This document shows, one piece after another, positions 36,571 to 46,903 of a DNA stretch of 64,000 nt (the first letter of the stretch is position 1; every line of letters begins with the position of its first letter). The position numbers and the translations under genes are program-made. Source of the stretch: Verticillium longisporum. Taxonomy: Eukaryota; Ascomycota; Sordariomycetes; Glomerellales; Plectosphaerellaceae. The stretch covers positions 4,960,001 to 5,024,000 of the forward strand of contig JAETXT010000003.1 in NCBI GenBank assembly GCA_019188255.1, written 5' to 3'. The notes beneath the pieces were generated by a model. That model had not been told where the DNA came from, searched no databases, and was given only the letters and a program-made list of their open reading frames with translations.

Positions 36571-36642
36571 TAGCAACTGGACGTTTCGATCGTCCGACCT
36601 CCGGGTTATGAGCCCGGCGCGCTTCCGCTGCGCCAAGTTGCT
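36571..36642 (-). tRNA. Initiator tRNA-Met (CAT anticodon)
   Basis: The minus strand folds into a complete 72-nt cloverleaf: acceptor stem AGCAACT/AGTTGCT, D-stem GCGC/GCGC, anticodon stem CCGGG/CCCGG with loop CTCATAA, variable AGGTC, T-stem GGACG/CGTCC, discriminator A. It has the marks of a eukaryotic initiator rather than elongator tRNA: the A1-T72 pair, three consecutive G-C pairs at the bottom of the anticodon stem, and a T-loop beginning with A (ATCGAAA) instead of the TTC of elongators. No intron and no encoded CCA. A T-rich stretch follows its 3' end, suitable for Pol III termination. Internal A and B boxes serve as promoter. Confidence 0.95.
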
Positions 36643-36822
36643 TTGTTTGATGATTAATCATCGAACGTCCAGAATAATAGCTCGCCAGAACCATAGCAAA
36701 GCATGCCCAGGCAGCTTGACGCTACTACAGACATGGTTCACATGATAGGAAGAGTATCCTCAAAGTCCCAATATATTTTCAAGGTATTTTCATCTGTTGA
36801 CGCCGGCAGAGGGAATCTCCTA

Positions 36823-37746
36823 TCAACTCTCAGCCCCTTCCTGAGCTTCCTGAGGGGTAGCCTCCGCCTCGGCCTTCGCCTTGCTCTTGACCTTGACCTC
36901 CTCCTTCGGTGCCACACCTTCCACATAGATACGGAATGACTTGCCCAGCTCGCCTTCTCTCGCCTTCGTCTCCCTGGCCCCCGGCACCTCGGCCACCGCC
37001 GCCCCAACGACCTTGACGACGGCCGCCATCTCCTCCTGCGTCGCCTTCCTCGCGCCCTTCTTCTTCGCCAGCGTCACGTCCACCCGCCACCCTTTGCCGA
37101 GGAAGTCCTTGAGCTTCCCCATGCGGATGGCGAGGTCGTTCGCCGCAATGGCCCAGTTGAGCTCAATCTCCTTCAGCTTGCCCGCCTGCTTCTCGCGGGC
37201 CTTCTTCTCCTTCGCCTGCGCCAGCAGCCGCAGCCTCTCCTCCTGCGCGTGCACAATCCTGCACAGGGCGAACGGCACTTCCGCCCGCGCGGGCCGCGCC
37301 TTGGCCGCCTGCCCGTCGGCGCTGGGCTTCTTCGGCTCCGGCGGGGTCGCGGCCTTGATCATGCGTAGCGAGTAACCCTCCTCGAGGTCTTCGATGATGG
37401 CGCGCGTGAGAAAGGGGCCCTTGATGCCCGTAGCATCGTCGATGAGCATGATCTTCTTGTCCTTGATCTCGAGGTCTTGCGGGAGACGGTCGGGGGCCAC
37501 CTTGCCGCGACGGCCGCCGGGGCCTGTCGGGCCTGCGGGACGGGGAGGCGCCGAGAGGAAGCGTGTCGTAGATAACGTGCGGAGAGCTGATGGACGCGTG
37601 ATTGAAGGTGACCAGTTCTTGCGAGCATGGGCGCTAGCGAGCGCGAGGCTTCGTGATGCCAGTTTTGATTCAAGAGACTCGAGGGGAGACACGAACACCC
37701 GGTAAAGGGCCGTCTGGCTGTTGTAGACACACCTTGCTGTCTTCAT
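36823..37746 (-). CDS. Mitochondrial translation initiation factor IF-3
   Basis: A single exon of 307 residues from MKTARCVYNSQTALYRVF; an upstream in-frame ATG at 37866 is less likely because the chosen start begins a basic, Ser-rich mitochondrial presequence ending near RFLSAPPRP. mtIF3 binds the small mitoribosomal subunit, helps dissociate ribosomes and proofreads initiator tRNA. The N-domain is seen in DKKIMLIDDATGIKGPFLTRAIIEDLEEGYSLRMI, a Lys/Ala-rich linker (QAKEKKAREKQAGKLKEIEL) follows, and the C-domain contains WAIAANDLAIRMGKLKDFLGKGWRVDVTL. The C-terminus is a low-complexity Lys/Glu/Ala tail. Third positions are strongly GC. Head to head with IMP1. Confidence 0.85.
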   Translation of the reverse strand: MKTARCVYNSQTALYRVFVSPLESLESKLASRSLALASAHARKNWSPSITRPSALRTLSTTRFLSAPPRPAGPTGPGGRRGKVAPDRLPQDLEIKDKKIMLIDDATGIKGPFLTRAIIEDLEEGYSLRMIKAATPPEPKKPSADGQAAKARPARAEVPFALCRIVHAQEERLRLLAQAKEKKAREKQAGKLKEIELNWAIAANDLAIRMGKLKDFLGKGWRVDVTLAKKKGARKATQEEMAAVVKVVGAAVAEVPGARETKAREGELGKSFRIYVEGVAPKEEVKVKSKAKAEAEATPQEAQEGAES

Positions 37747-38088
37747 CTCGTCGAAAGCCTGTCGTAAGCGGGTCAGGAACGAAGCATGCGCAGGAATTAA
37801 GAACGTGGTACAGCAATCAAGTTCAGAGCTGGGAGGTTGAAGCTTCTCTGAAGCACCATGGCCCATTGTACTCGTCGGAGGCTCCTAACGCCAGAGTGGA
37901 CCCTGAAACCACCGTTTCGAGCCAGTCAGATTCCTCAATCGCAAAAGCTCTCCTGGTCCAAGCTCCCTTCCTCGACCTGAACTCCCTCTCATCACTCATC
38001 TGGTCGTCAGGGTCACCTTCATCACATCCCTCTCTCTTTGCTCATCCAGGCAAACCTCGCGCAGCCCGAGCATGTAAAACCCGCAACC
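37747..38088. promoter_or_regulatory. Bidirectional promoter between mtIF3 and IMP1
   Basis: 342 bp separate the two divergent start codons; both products act in mitochondria. The interval must hold both core promoters and leaders. A pyrimidine-rich stretch precedes the IMP1 start. Co-regulation is inferred from arrangement alone. Confidence 0.45.
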
Positions 38089-38672
38089 ATGGCCCCCGGC
38101 CCCTTCGCCCGCTTCGCCGCGCGCCAGCCCGGCCGCAACTCTCTCCTCCTCTTCCTCGGCACCTTCAAGGCCCACGCCGCCGCCCACCTCCTCATAGACT
38201 ACGGCTACCGCACCGGTCCCGCCCAGGGCGCCTCCATGCTCCCCACCTTTTCCATCTTTGGCGATCACTTTCTCATCTCGCACCATCACCGCCGCGGCCG
38301 CGGCATCCGCGTCGGCGACCTCGTCGAGTACAGCATCCCCATCTTCCGCAACAGCCGCGGCATCAAGCGCGTCATCGGCATGCCGGGCGACTACGTCCTC
38401 ATGCACACGCCGGGGGCGCCCGTGGCCGAAGGCGCCGAGCCCTACATGATGCAGGTGGGTGAGCTTTGCTGGTTCTGGACCCGGCATCTACTGACAAGTC
38501 ACAGGTTCCGGAAGGCCACTGTTGGATCGTTGGCGATAACCTGCCCAGTTCGCGAGACTCGAGGACCTTTGGACCACTACCCCTCGCCTCTATACACGGC
38601 AAGGTCATCGCCAAGGTGTTGCCTTTGAAGGAAGCGGAATGGATAGTGAACCCTTTAGATGAATCACATTGA
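38089..38672 (+). CDS. IMP1: Mitochondrial inner membrane protease subunit 1
   Basis: Two exons, 38089-38454 and 38505-38672, with a 50 bp intron; 177 residues. IMP1 is a signal peptidase-type (S26) serine protease on the outer face of the inner membrane that matures intermembrane-space proteins such as cytochrome b2. The catalytic serine is Ser49 in GASMLPTF and the general base Lys93 in GIKRVIGMPGDYV; the C-terminal box is VPEGHCWIVGDNLPSSRDSRTFGPLP. One N-terminal hydrophobic segment around residues 18-38 anchors it. The NS-SRDSR box favours subunit 1 over subunit 2. Intact. Confidence 0.92.
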
Positions 38673-39180
38673 AAACACAAACCGTGCCTCTTCGTCACAT
38701 CAGTGCTGCTTTAAGTGTACATCAGACGACACGCGAGTCGATTCCTTTGGCTCTCGCAAAGCCGCTCTAATTACAACTGCCTATCACGAAACAAGCGCCG
38801 GGTGGTGGGGAACCGGCCAGCGAGGCCGTAAATCCATCACCCCCGCGGAAGAAGACAGACGACGAGCCAACCCTGGTCGCGGTCATAATGCATATCGCAA
38901 AAAAGGAAAGAAAAAAGACAGGGCAGGTTGCATCTCTCCTTCGACAACCTCCACCATACGGTGCATATTCAGCTCATAACTCTCATACAAACAAACCAGT
39001 CGCTCCTCCTAGAATGCCGCCACACCAGAAAAAACAGAAAAAGGTAAAAACAAGAGCTCACGCAATCGGTATAGTGATGAACGCCAGGAACTCCTCGCCA
39101 TCTGGCGCCTTGGCCCTACGCAAACACATCCCCCAGTTTCGAGGAAGGAGAAGAGATTTGGCACTTGCAGCTGGTTGCTC
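38673..39180. other. Intergenic region between convergent genes
   Basis: 3' flanks of IMP1 (+) and VAC8 (-), A-rich in places. No gene seen. Confidence 0.45.
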
Positions 39181-41271
39181 TTAACCCTCAATGTGGGTCT
39201 TGGGAGTGCTCTGTCCCAGAAGCTCGAGGCAGCGGAGGGCGAGCGAGACAACCACGCCCACATCGTCGTCCCCAAACTCGTGGTCTGGCTCTACCGGGCG
39301 ATTGGCCGCCTCCTTGACCTGGTCGACAACAACCTCGGCCTGACCGATGAGTTGAATCAGAGCCTTGTCCTCGGACTCGAGGAGCTGCAGCAAGGTCCAG
39401 ATCGCGATGTGCTGGAATGTGGCATCGCCGCTCTGCAGGAACCTGGTCAGGTAGCCGTGAATGCCGCCGTGCGGGTCTTTCCAGCCTTGGACGAAGACAG
39501 AGTAGTCGCCGACTAGAGACACCGATTAGTAACCCGTAACGCATAACTGCCGAGTGCAGGGGAACAAAGTACGAACCCTTGGAAGACAGGTTGCCGAGCG
39601 CAGCGGCACTGTTACCCTGAACCTCGATGCTCGGCGAGCTGGTCAGGGGAATGAGGACTGCAAATACGCCCAGGTTGAGCAAGTGAGACTTCAGCTCGTC
39701 GCTGAGTGCGAGGACAGCGATCGCCGCAGTCATCTCGGACTGGACAGTGACCGGCACATCGAGAACTAGCTGCTTGCATTTCTGAACTGCACCAGCCTCG
39801 AGGACCAGCGCCTTGTTGCGGTCAGAGCTAGCAGCCAGGTTTCTCAAGGTCGAGATGGCGTGACACTGGATTTCCTCGTTATCGGTAGATCCGAGGAGGT
39901 CAACGAGGGGCTTCAGGAATCCGGCTTCGATGATGGGCGATTCGTTCAACGGGTGAATAGAAATGTTGCGAATGCAGGCAACAGCCGAGAGAATGAGCGG
40001 AAGGTACGATGACTGAAGGAGGCGGAGCAGAGGAGCCAGGCCGTTGGAACGGACGATGTCAAGCTGGTACTTCTCATCGGAAGCCAAGTTTCGTAGAGCA
40101 AGTGCTGCCTGACACTGCACTTTTGGCGAGGACGAGTCCATCAGGGCGACCAGCGACGAAACCAGCTTGGTCTCGCTCTGGGCTAGCTTGCGTCGGTTGT
40201 TGCCATCGACGGCGATGTTGCTCAGGGCAGTCGTGCAGTAGTACTGAACGTCGACGTCGGAGGAGGACAGGAGCTGAACAAGAACAGGGATGGCGCCGGC
40301 ATTAACGAGTTGTTGTCGGTTCTCGTCTGTGATGTGTCAGTGGCTGTGGGGAAGTGGCCCCGGAGGACGCCTACCAGAGTGCGTCATGTTGAGGAGAGCA
40401 CCAGTCGCATTGCGCTGCACTCGCATGTCCTTGGACTTTGCCAGTCTCGTCAGAGGGCCGAGGGCGCCGGATCGCGCAATCTTGGCCTTGTTGTCTTCAT
40501 GTGTCGCAAGGTTTGTGATACACCCAACGGCGTTGCACTGGACTTCAACGTTGGTAGAGAGCATTTGACGAATCAGAGGTTGCAGGCCACTCATTTGAAC
40601 GATGAGAACCTTGTTTTCCGCTGGCGGAGGGTCAGTTTGCGCACCGCAGACTTCGGCCAGCCACACTCACTGTTGACGGCCAAGTTGCCGAGCGCGGCGC
40701 TGGCAGCACGTTGGACCTCAATATCGGAGCTGTTGAGCAAGAATAGAATGGGCTCGAGGGTGTCTCGGTCGACCTCTCGGACATCTGGGAAAGATTCGTC
40801 AACACAAGATCTATGCTCCTAGGGAGACCAGGTCGGCCAGACCGACACGTGTAGATCGGCCAACAAGATTGGAAACCCCAGGGCGTCAGCGTCGGCATCC
40901 AGTTGAACGTACCTCGCTCCGTGATTTCAGCAAACGTAAGGCTGGCACTCCGTTGTAGGTCGATATTCTCGGAGAAAACTAGGGTGCTCAGAGCTCGCAG
41001 AGGCTCGCCGGAGAAGAAATCAGTTTCGCCCCGCTACATCGTGGTCAGCACAAACAGGGAAAAACGAGGGGTGATGCGCCAAGAATTCATACGTTTTCGA
41101 GGTATTGCAAGAGGTCAGCAACGGCCTCTCTCTCGCTGTCGGCAAGTACGGGCTCGTAAAGGCCATCGCGGGGTCTGCCTGCAAAGTCATTATGATCAGC
41201 AGCCGTCGTCATCATACTCTGTCCCTCGATGTCTTGTAATTACCTCCGCAGCAAGAGCTACAATTACCCAT
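39181..41271 (-). CDS. VAC8: Armadillo-repeat vacuolar protein Vac8
   Basis: Seven exons: 41271-41244, 41178-41093, 41033-40913, 40784-40671, 40620-40375, 40326-39577 and 39512-39181; 558 residues, the usual Vac8 length. Vac8 is a palmitoylated, myristoylated vacuole-membrane scaffold for vacuole inheritance (Vac17), nucleus-vacuole junctions (Nvj1), fusion and autophagy (Atg13). The start [10 protein letters not shown] gives Gly2 for myristoylation and Cys4/7/8 for palmitoylation, encoded by a 28 bp first exon. [14 protein letters not shown] and successive ARM repeats follow (for example [63 protein letters not shown]). Two introns are only 48-50 bp. All phases agree; intact. Confidence 0.95.
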
Positions 41272-41919
41272 CGCGGGCGGTAGGCAACGATGGCCGTGGA
41301 AAGAGTATCGCGAGTTCAGCGACAGTCTGGGACGTTGTGTTTGTTGAGGGCGGTTCGCGGGTGGTGCCCAGGAATGCGTCGGGAGGTGGAGCTGATGACG
41401 GGGTTGGCGACGTCGTCGAGGCTGCAGCAGGTACCTGATCAGGTTTGCTTTTTCGGGAAATGTACGAAAGGAAGGAAAAGGCGGCGTGTAGCCCGTGGGT
41501 CTCGCGACGGCGAGGGGTCGGATGGCGAGGATGCTCGAGAGGATGAAAGGTGTTGATGCGATGAATGTGGTCGAGGCAAGATGTAGGGCGAAAGAAGGAG
41601 CAGCACTGAATGCTCTGTTGCGTTGTCAAGGTTGACGCTCCACCACAGCACAGGAACCCAGGAGCAAGCAACAGGGAGCAACGAGCAACGATGTTGGGTG
41701 GAGCAGCAGCAACCGCGCACCGGACCCAAGGGTGGAGCCCCTCCTGCCCAAGCCTCGACGAATCTGTGTGCCTGTGATTGGCAGGCGGCTGCTGCACCTG
41801 TGGGACGGGGCGAACCTCTGAGATGGGTTTTACCGAGCCCCATCCAAACCGGATGCATCCCAGAGCCTCGCTGCTTTTAGCCTGAGCCGAGACTGAGCGG
41901 GCCCTGAGCTCGGCATCAA
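41272..41919. other. VAC8 upstream region
   Basis: GC-rich leader and promoter of VAC8, ending where an AT-rich relic begins. No gene seen. Confidence 0.45.
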
Positions 41920-42440
41920 AGAGAATTCTAATATATTGAGCTAGTTTACGAGTATATAGATAGAGCTTTAGCCTTCACTAATCTCCTATTTAATAGTTGT
42001 AGTCCGATTATAAATATCCTATTGGGTCGCTATGGAGTTGCTAGTCTGGCGGGTGTAGGTTCTGATGTCCCTGGGAGCTATGCTAGTATTTGAAAGGCGA
42101 GTCATTTTTACGCGATCTTCTTCGATCTGGACGGCGTCGTAGGCTCCAGGTGCTTTTGTACAAGGACTCATTGGCTAATACTGAGAACAGATACCCGGTT
42201 CTGCGAGTAGTGGTCCTCCTTTAGCGCTCTTGGGATGCATTACGGGGACGACAGGATCGGTCATACGTATACGTAATATCAGCCGTCCGCTCTTTTCCTT
42301 GTGTGATCGCCCTATCGTGAACGCGTAGCCCTTTACTGCCGCCTATACATCAATAGACTCGAATAGGGCATCCCGGGATTCATGGTCCAGCTCCGGGGGT
42401 AGATAGTTATCGGGGAATAAGCTGAAAGTCTCTACTGAGG
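41920..42440 (-). mobile_element. AT-rich, RIP-like relic with transposase-like fragment
   Basis: Base composition drops sharply to AT-rich with many TA steps, unlike both flanks. On the minus strand between about 42427 and 42180 a fragment reads like the N-terminal part of fungal Mutator-like (MULE/FAR1-type) transposases: ETFSLFPDNYLPPELDHE then a stop, then AAVKGYAFTIGRSHKEKSGRL. The stop (TAG) sits where this family normally has Trp, as expected if a G:C to A:T change made it. No ends, target-site duplication or intact frame is visible. The family assignment is pattern recognition and uncertain; that it is dead is clear. Confidence 0.45.
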
Positions 42441-42460
42441 CGGTAGTCACCTCGGTCATG

Positions 42461-42841
42461 TCGTCCCAAGTGTTCTGGAGAGCTGGCCCTGCAATGTGGG
42501 CGACGATGACGCGCGACGCGTCAAGGGGGTGGGTTGCTTAGTCATTTTCGCGGGGTCCTGTGAGACATTGAATTCACGGGTACCCGTGAACCTATTGGGA
42601 CCCCCGCTCCTGCTCACCTCAGGGTTGGACATGAACCGTCCATTCACGTACGACGGCTAGTTCTCCATTGACTTTTGTCAACTCGAGAGGGTATTCTTCA
42701 TGTATCATCATATGGCTACTAAACCCGAGGAACACCATGCAGACAATATAGGCAATGTGTTCTTTTCCTGACCCGCGCCACCCGCATATCCTGGGGTTGA
42801 GTGCCAAACTCGAGTTGATGAAATACTGATGAAACGCGTAT
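42461..42841. other. 3' flank of the second APH-like gene
   Basis: Mixed-composition DNA between the AT-rich relic and the kinase stop codon. No gene seen. Confidence 0.4.
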
Positions 42842-43765
42842 CTAGAGACACATATTTTGTCCAACCATCCTCAGCAATGCAGATTCCGGGACATAAGGGT
42901 CGAGGATGCGTTCCACCTTCTCCCCCCAGTCATCACACCAGTCGAAGTAACTAAAACATGATGCAAAAGCCCAGTAGCTCGGGTACCAACCTGCATCCTC
43001 CCAGTCGAGAACAGCTGCCACCTTGAAACGGCGTGTCCCAGTGTCTCCCTCGGCAGCTAATCGCGGCTCTTCCCGAACGATGATGTTCTTGCGCTGAAAG
43101 TCCGAGTGTGTAAAGACGCTCGCGTGGCCGCTCAGTACGGTCGACAAGTGACGTTCAAAGAAGTCATTCATCCAGCCATGCTCGCCACACGAGGCCCAGT
43201 AACCACGCGACCGCAGTATGAGCGCGCGATTGACATCCTCTTCCTTTGTGAACGGGCCAGTGACGCGGGGGTCTTTCTCGACAGACATGAAATACCGATG
43301 CTGAATAGGTCCTCCGTATACGCCGCCGTAGTATCCCGGCGAGGACAGCATACGTAATCGGTCGCACACATGTCGGAGCTGGTGCACGATGGGCGTTTTC
43401 TCGTCTTCCGAAAGGGATGGCCAGAGATCGCTCAGCTGGGTGCCGGGTACGTACTCCATGACCAGGTAAAGCTTGTCGTTCTCGCGATACATTGCGTAAA
43501 TGTGGGGAGCGGGCACTTCATTTGCGCACTGGGATTGCAGGAGCATCAGCGCATGCCCTTCGTTCTCAAACACGAACGGGCCGTATTTGACCACGAAGAT
43601 ATCCTTCACTAGAACTGTGCGCCGAGCATTGGAGTCGAAGATGCTGGGGAACTCGTCGGTGGCGGCTTCGATCTCCTCGTTGGTTGGGAGCGGTCGTGGC
43701 AAATCATCCGCGCTGCAGGACCAAGGCAGCGAAGGGGGCCGGAGCGTTTGTAGGACTGTAGACAT
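42842..43765 (-). CDS. APH-family phosphotransferase-like protein (second copy)
   Basis: A single exon of 307 residues from MSTVLQTLRPPSLPW; an ATG at 43807 would add 14. The kinase-like fold is clear: FVVKYG with the N-lobe lysine, a hinge YLVMEYVPGTQLSDLWPSL, the catalytic loop VFTHSDFQRKNIIV with the Asp base, and the metal-binding AAVLDWEDAGWYPSYWAFA. It is more like the classic fungal APH/choline-kinase-like group than the copy at 16 kb, with little direct similarity outside the motifs, so the two are not a recent duplication. The substrate is unknown. It is the only intact gene in a gene-poor island. Confidence 0.82.
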   Translation of the reverse strand: MSTVLQTLRPPSLPWSCSADDLPRPLPTNEEIEAATDEFPSIFDSNARRTVLVKDIFVVKYGPFVFENEGHALMLLQSQCANEVPAPHIYAMYRENDKLYLVMEYVPGTQLSDLWPSLSEDEKTPIVHQLRHVCDRLRMLSSPGYYGGVYGGPIQHRYFMSVEKDPRVTGPFTKEEDVNRALILRSRGYWASCGEHGWMNDFFERHLSTVLSGHASVFTHSDFQRKNIIVREEPRLAAEGDTGTRRFKVAAVLDWEDAGWYPSYWAFASCFSYFDWCDDWGEKVERILDPYVPESALLRMVGQNMCL

Positions 43766-44895
43766 AGTCGGATCATGGTGGTTGCAAGGCAGCCGAATTG
43801 TCATCACTGTTCAGCGTGGAATGAAGGTCGCAGAGAAGTCCCCGTGGAGGTACTAGGTATTCCGGGGGCATTTTGAAGCGCCTAAATTGTTCTGGAGCGC
43901 CAACTGCATAATAAGGTCTCCAAAATTCCCGGATGCTCGTCCAATGATATTGCTGACAATGCGGGCCTAAGGCACATCCGACTCAAGTCCCAGCGTCTCG
44001 CCCACAGACGAGGCCATTGGAAGTCTAACCTTGCGGTGAAAACACGCCTCTAAGCAACCATCGGAGGACTTCAGCCACCAAGAGCATGACCTGCCGGTAC
44101 CCTCTGGAGGGCAGTGCTCGACCACGTGCCCCAAATTGCTCCTCCACCAAGCGTGCAACTGGAGAACCTCGGCCACACACACTAGGAAAACGGAGCCTGT
44201 CAAGTCCTGGAACCCGACAATTTTCTACAAGGCCGACGAGCCAAGACGGCCGCTGATGAAGTGTACGGAATGGACGGAACAGCAGGCAATTCCTGCTCTC
44301 TTCAAGCACAAGTTAATCTGAGGTCCTTGACGGACATGGCATTTCGTGAACTCTTTTGACTATGCAGTAAGTGATGATCACCTAGTGTAGCACCTTCTAC
44401 AAATTCTACTAGTCAACAGATTTGATTCTTGGCCAGGGAGCCTTGTGCCTTCATTTGACATATCCATGCGCTGGTGGAGGGTGTCACAGGAATCTTGTCA
44501 ACGCTTGATAATCTCTGGTTCAGATTACGCAAGCCCCAGCCAGTGCGAGGACTTGGGCAACTGCACAGAGACGTATGTGGTCATGAGCAATGTTATTAGT
44601 GTAGTTATCGAACGAGTATGCATCCGGATCATCATTCAACATTCGTTTAGGCCTCAGGATCAAGGCAAAGCCAAGTCACCTCCACAAAGGTCTTCCTTCA
44701 TCAAGTCAAGAACCTGAAACACGTGGGCTTATGTACTTAGATCGTAGTTAGTACGAAGTCCGGACCATATCCTGCTGATTGGGCCAGGATGTTCAATGGC
44801 CAACCATCTTGGATGGTCGAATCATCGAGTCGAGTACGTCAGAGGACATGATTACCCTTCGTTCACTACCCTAAGCCGCCAGCTTGGATCTCTGA
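43766..44895. other. Gene-poor accessory interval
   Basis: The first part is the promoter of the APH-like gene. Beyond it, frames of up to 94 codons have no recognisable content and the DNA has a mixed, degenerate appearance. Nothing supported. Confidence 0.4.
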
Positions 44896-45261
44896 CCCAA
44901 GTCATTCTCTCCGGAGGTGAGCAAGTGCTACCTCAAACTAGGCATGCCGGGAATGATAACAGAGTTCGGGATACCTTGGCTGGATAATCTTCAGACTCGG
45001 CATACATCTGTAGCTCGCTACGAGTTCAAACTTCAAACATCACATATTCACGGCGACATTTTCTTCCTTCCGACAGACCCTTGGTTCTTTGAATATCATT
45101 TGAAAGGGAGCTCCTGCGTTGGACCGTTGGTGAACATCAGGCGGTATATGCCAGCACGTTTAACAGCGTGGCACGATCAATTCCAAAGACAGTATCAAGA
45201 CCGCTTCATAATTTGCAAACTTGCGCACGCCCGTCTATCCAGACGGCGGAACAACAAGTGA
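44896..45261 (+). pseudogene. Unrecognised open frame, possible gene remnant
   Basis: About 120 codons from just after a TGA at 44893-44895 to TGA near 45261. The translation (KCYLKLGMPGMITEFGIPWLD..., GDIFFLPTDPWFFEYHLKGSSC) looks protein-like, with aromatic and hydrophobic clusters, but has no ATG close to the frame's beginning and I recognise no family. It lies between two degenerate relics, so a decayed orphan gene is as likely as a chance frame. Confidence 0.2.
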
Positions 45262-45474
45262 ATACTATGGTCCTTGTTCCACCCTCACTGGTTTGCTGTT
45301 TTTCGGGGCTCATCTGTCAACCAGGCTCGCCAAGCTTGATTGCTCATGATCGATCGCACTCGCGCCTCCAGCCAATCGGTACTGCCCCAGAATCTCCAGC
45401 TCGCCTGGAACCGGCACCAATCCACCAGCCCACACTCCTAGTGCCTAACAAATTCATCCTACGGATAAGAGTCT

Positions 45475-45760
45475 TTACTATTTCCTTTTAGGAGCGCACT
45501 CCTATACAGCTTCAATAGAATTCTCTCTCTAATTTTCATGGGGATCTGCCAATCAACCGAGGTAGTAATTAGTCTGAGAGGCACAGAGTAAGTAAATAAT
45601 CTGGCTAAATTCTATACTCTAAGCACCAAATTAACGTATTAAAGGTTAAAGAAGGCAGCGTTGTTTCTATCTATTATAGTTAGGAAGTTCTCCGACTTAA
45701 GATCCCCGTATAATGCTCTCAGTAACTCGTCCTATGAGCTTATGCACCTCGGCCACCGCC
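45475..45760. mobile_element. Second AT-rich, RIP-like relic
   Basis: Another abrupt AT-rich block full of TA steps and stops in all frames, ending in a GC-richer segment. No coding sense is left. Similar in appearance to the block at 41.9 kb. Element type cannot be named. Confidence 0.4.
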
Positions 45761-45904
45761 CTGGCGACGCTGCCTCCTAGCTCCTCGTCGTAATCGCAAA
45801 ACGTACTAGACGACTCCGAGTCCTTATCTTCTTCTTTAGCCGTATAGCGAGGTAGGTGTATCCTCCGTTTAACTGTACCTTACTGCCCTTACTCCCCTCC
45901 TCTC

Positions 45905-46026
45905 GTCGATGATCCTCGAGAAGCCCGAGTTTCGGGAGTGGATTTCCCAGAGTTCCCCTCTGGCACCAAGGTGCTCTGGAACCACGGCCCTGTGGGCTTC
46001 GGCAAGACCGTCCTGAGTCGAGCCTG
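45905..46026 (+). pseudogene. Fragment of a NACHT/STAND protein (P-loop)
   Basis: Two frames together give a short NLR-like stretch: EKPEFREWISQSSPL in one frame, then, after a shift, VLWNHGPVGFGKTVLSRA followed by TGA. GPVGFGKT is a Walker A motif with the GFGKT form typical of fungal NACHT NTPases, and F-x-x-W followed by a K-x-LW step is the usual lead-in. Only about 40 codons remain, with one frameshift and a stop. It adjoins an AT-rich relic and is clearly non-functional. Confidence 0.55.
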
Positions 46027-46029
46027 AGC

Positions 46030-46903
46030 AAGAGCGGCAAGGGCGCTAACCTGATTAGTCCATCACCATGTGGGTTGGGGGGGGGAGGGTAAAACCGAGA
46101 ACCTGGCAAGTGCACACCTCGACCGGACCTGCAGCACACTGCACGTCCCAAAACTGTAGCCCACTTTTTCCTCGGAAGCCTTGGGAGCTCCCCTCCAGCC
46201 TTCAGTGAGTGTTGCGATGTTTTAGTGCTTGGCGCCCTGAAGAGACAGAAGGCTCTGAGCACGGGCCATCTGTTGTTGCCCTCGCATGCCTGCCTGTCTT
46301 CATTTGGGCCGCCTCACTCTGTGGATTCTGCCCCGATTCGCTGTGAGGTAGGTAGGTGCTGAAGGCCGAAAGACGGAGAACTTCAATCACCAACAGAGCA
46401 CCACACTGAGCGGGATGAAGGACGGGCTCACAAAATGATTTTGAAATTTAGACATCTAAGGTTATTCACGTACATTGCGGCAGTAAATCGGAAGCTCCCA
46501 CGAAATATGAGCTCATCACCACAATCTTATCCTTATCTCCCGCATCTGCCTTACCTATCTCCCTCGACAAAGCCCTCTTCCAACCAACCACAGCACGTAC
46601 ACCCCCTCCAAAGGACCCCCCTCCCCTCCATCTCCCCTTCCCCCTAGCCTCCGATCGCCCAGCTCCTCCTCGTCTGTCTGTCCAGCCGACAGCCCACTCA
46701 ACCCCCCAAAGCAGTACCAGATTTCCTGCAGGCCTTGCACTCCGGTTGATCAACTTCGCCTTTCGACTCATCAACGTCCGAGAGGAGGTGTAAAAACATC
46801 GTCGAGTTTTCAATCTCGCCAGCGTTACACGACAGCTCGGTAGACGGGCGTATGCGCCAATCACTAGCTCCCACAAGTCCCCTCCGGCTCGGTGCGACGG
46901 ACG
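46030..46903. other. SNF4 upstream region
   Basis: About 870 bp from the NACHT remnant to the SNF4 start. It includes a nine-G run at 46077-46086 and a C-rich leader (46550-46700) likely to be SNF4 5' UTR. No gene seen. Confidence 0.45.
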
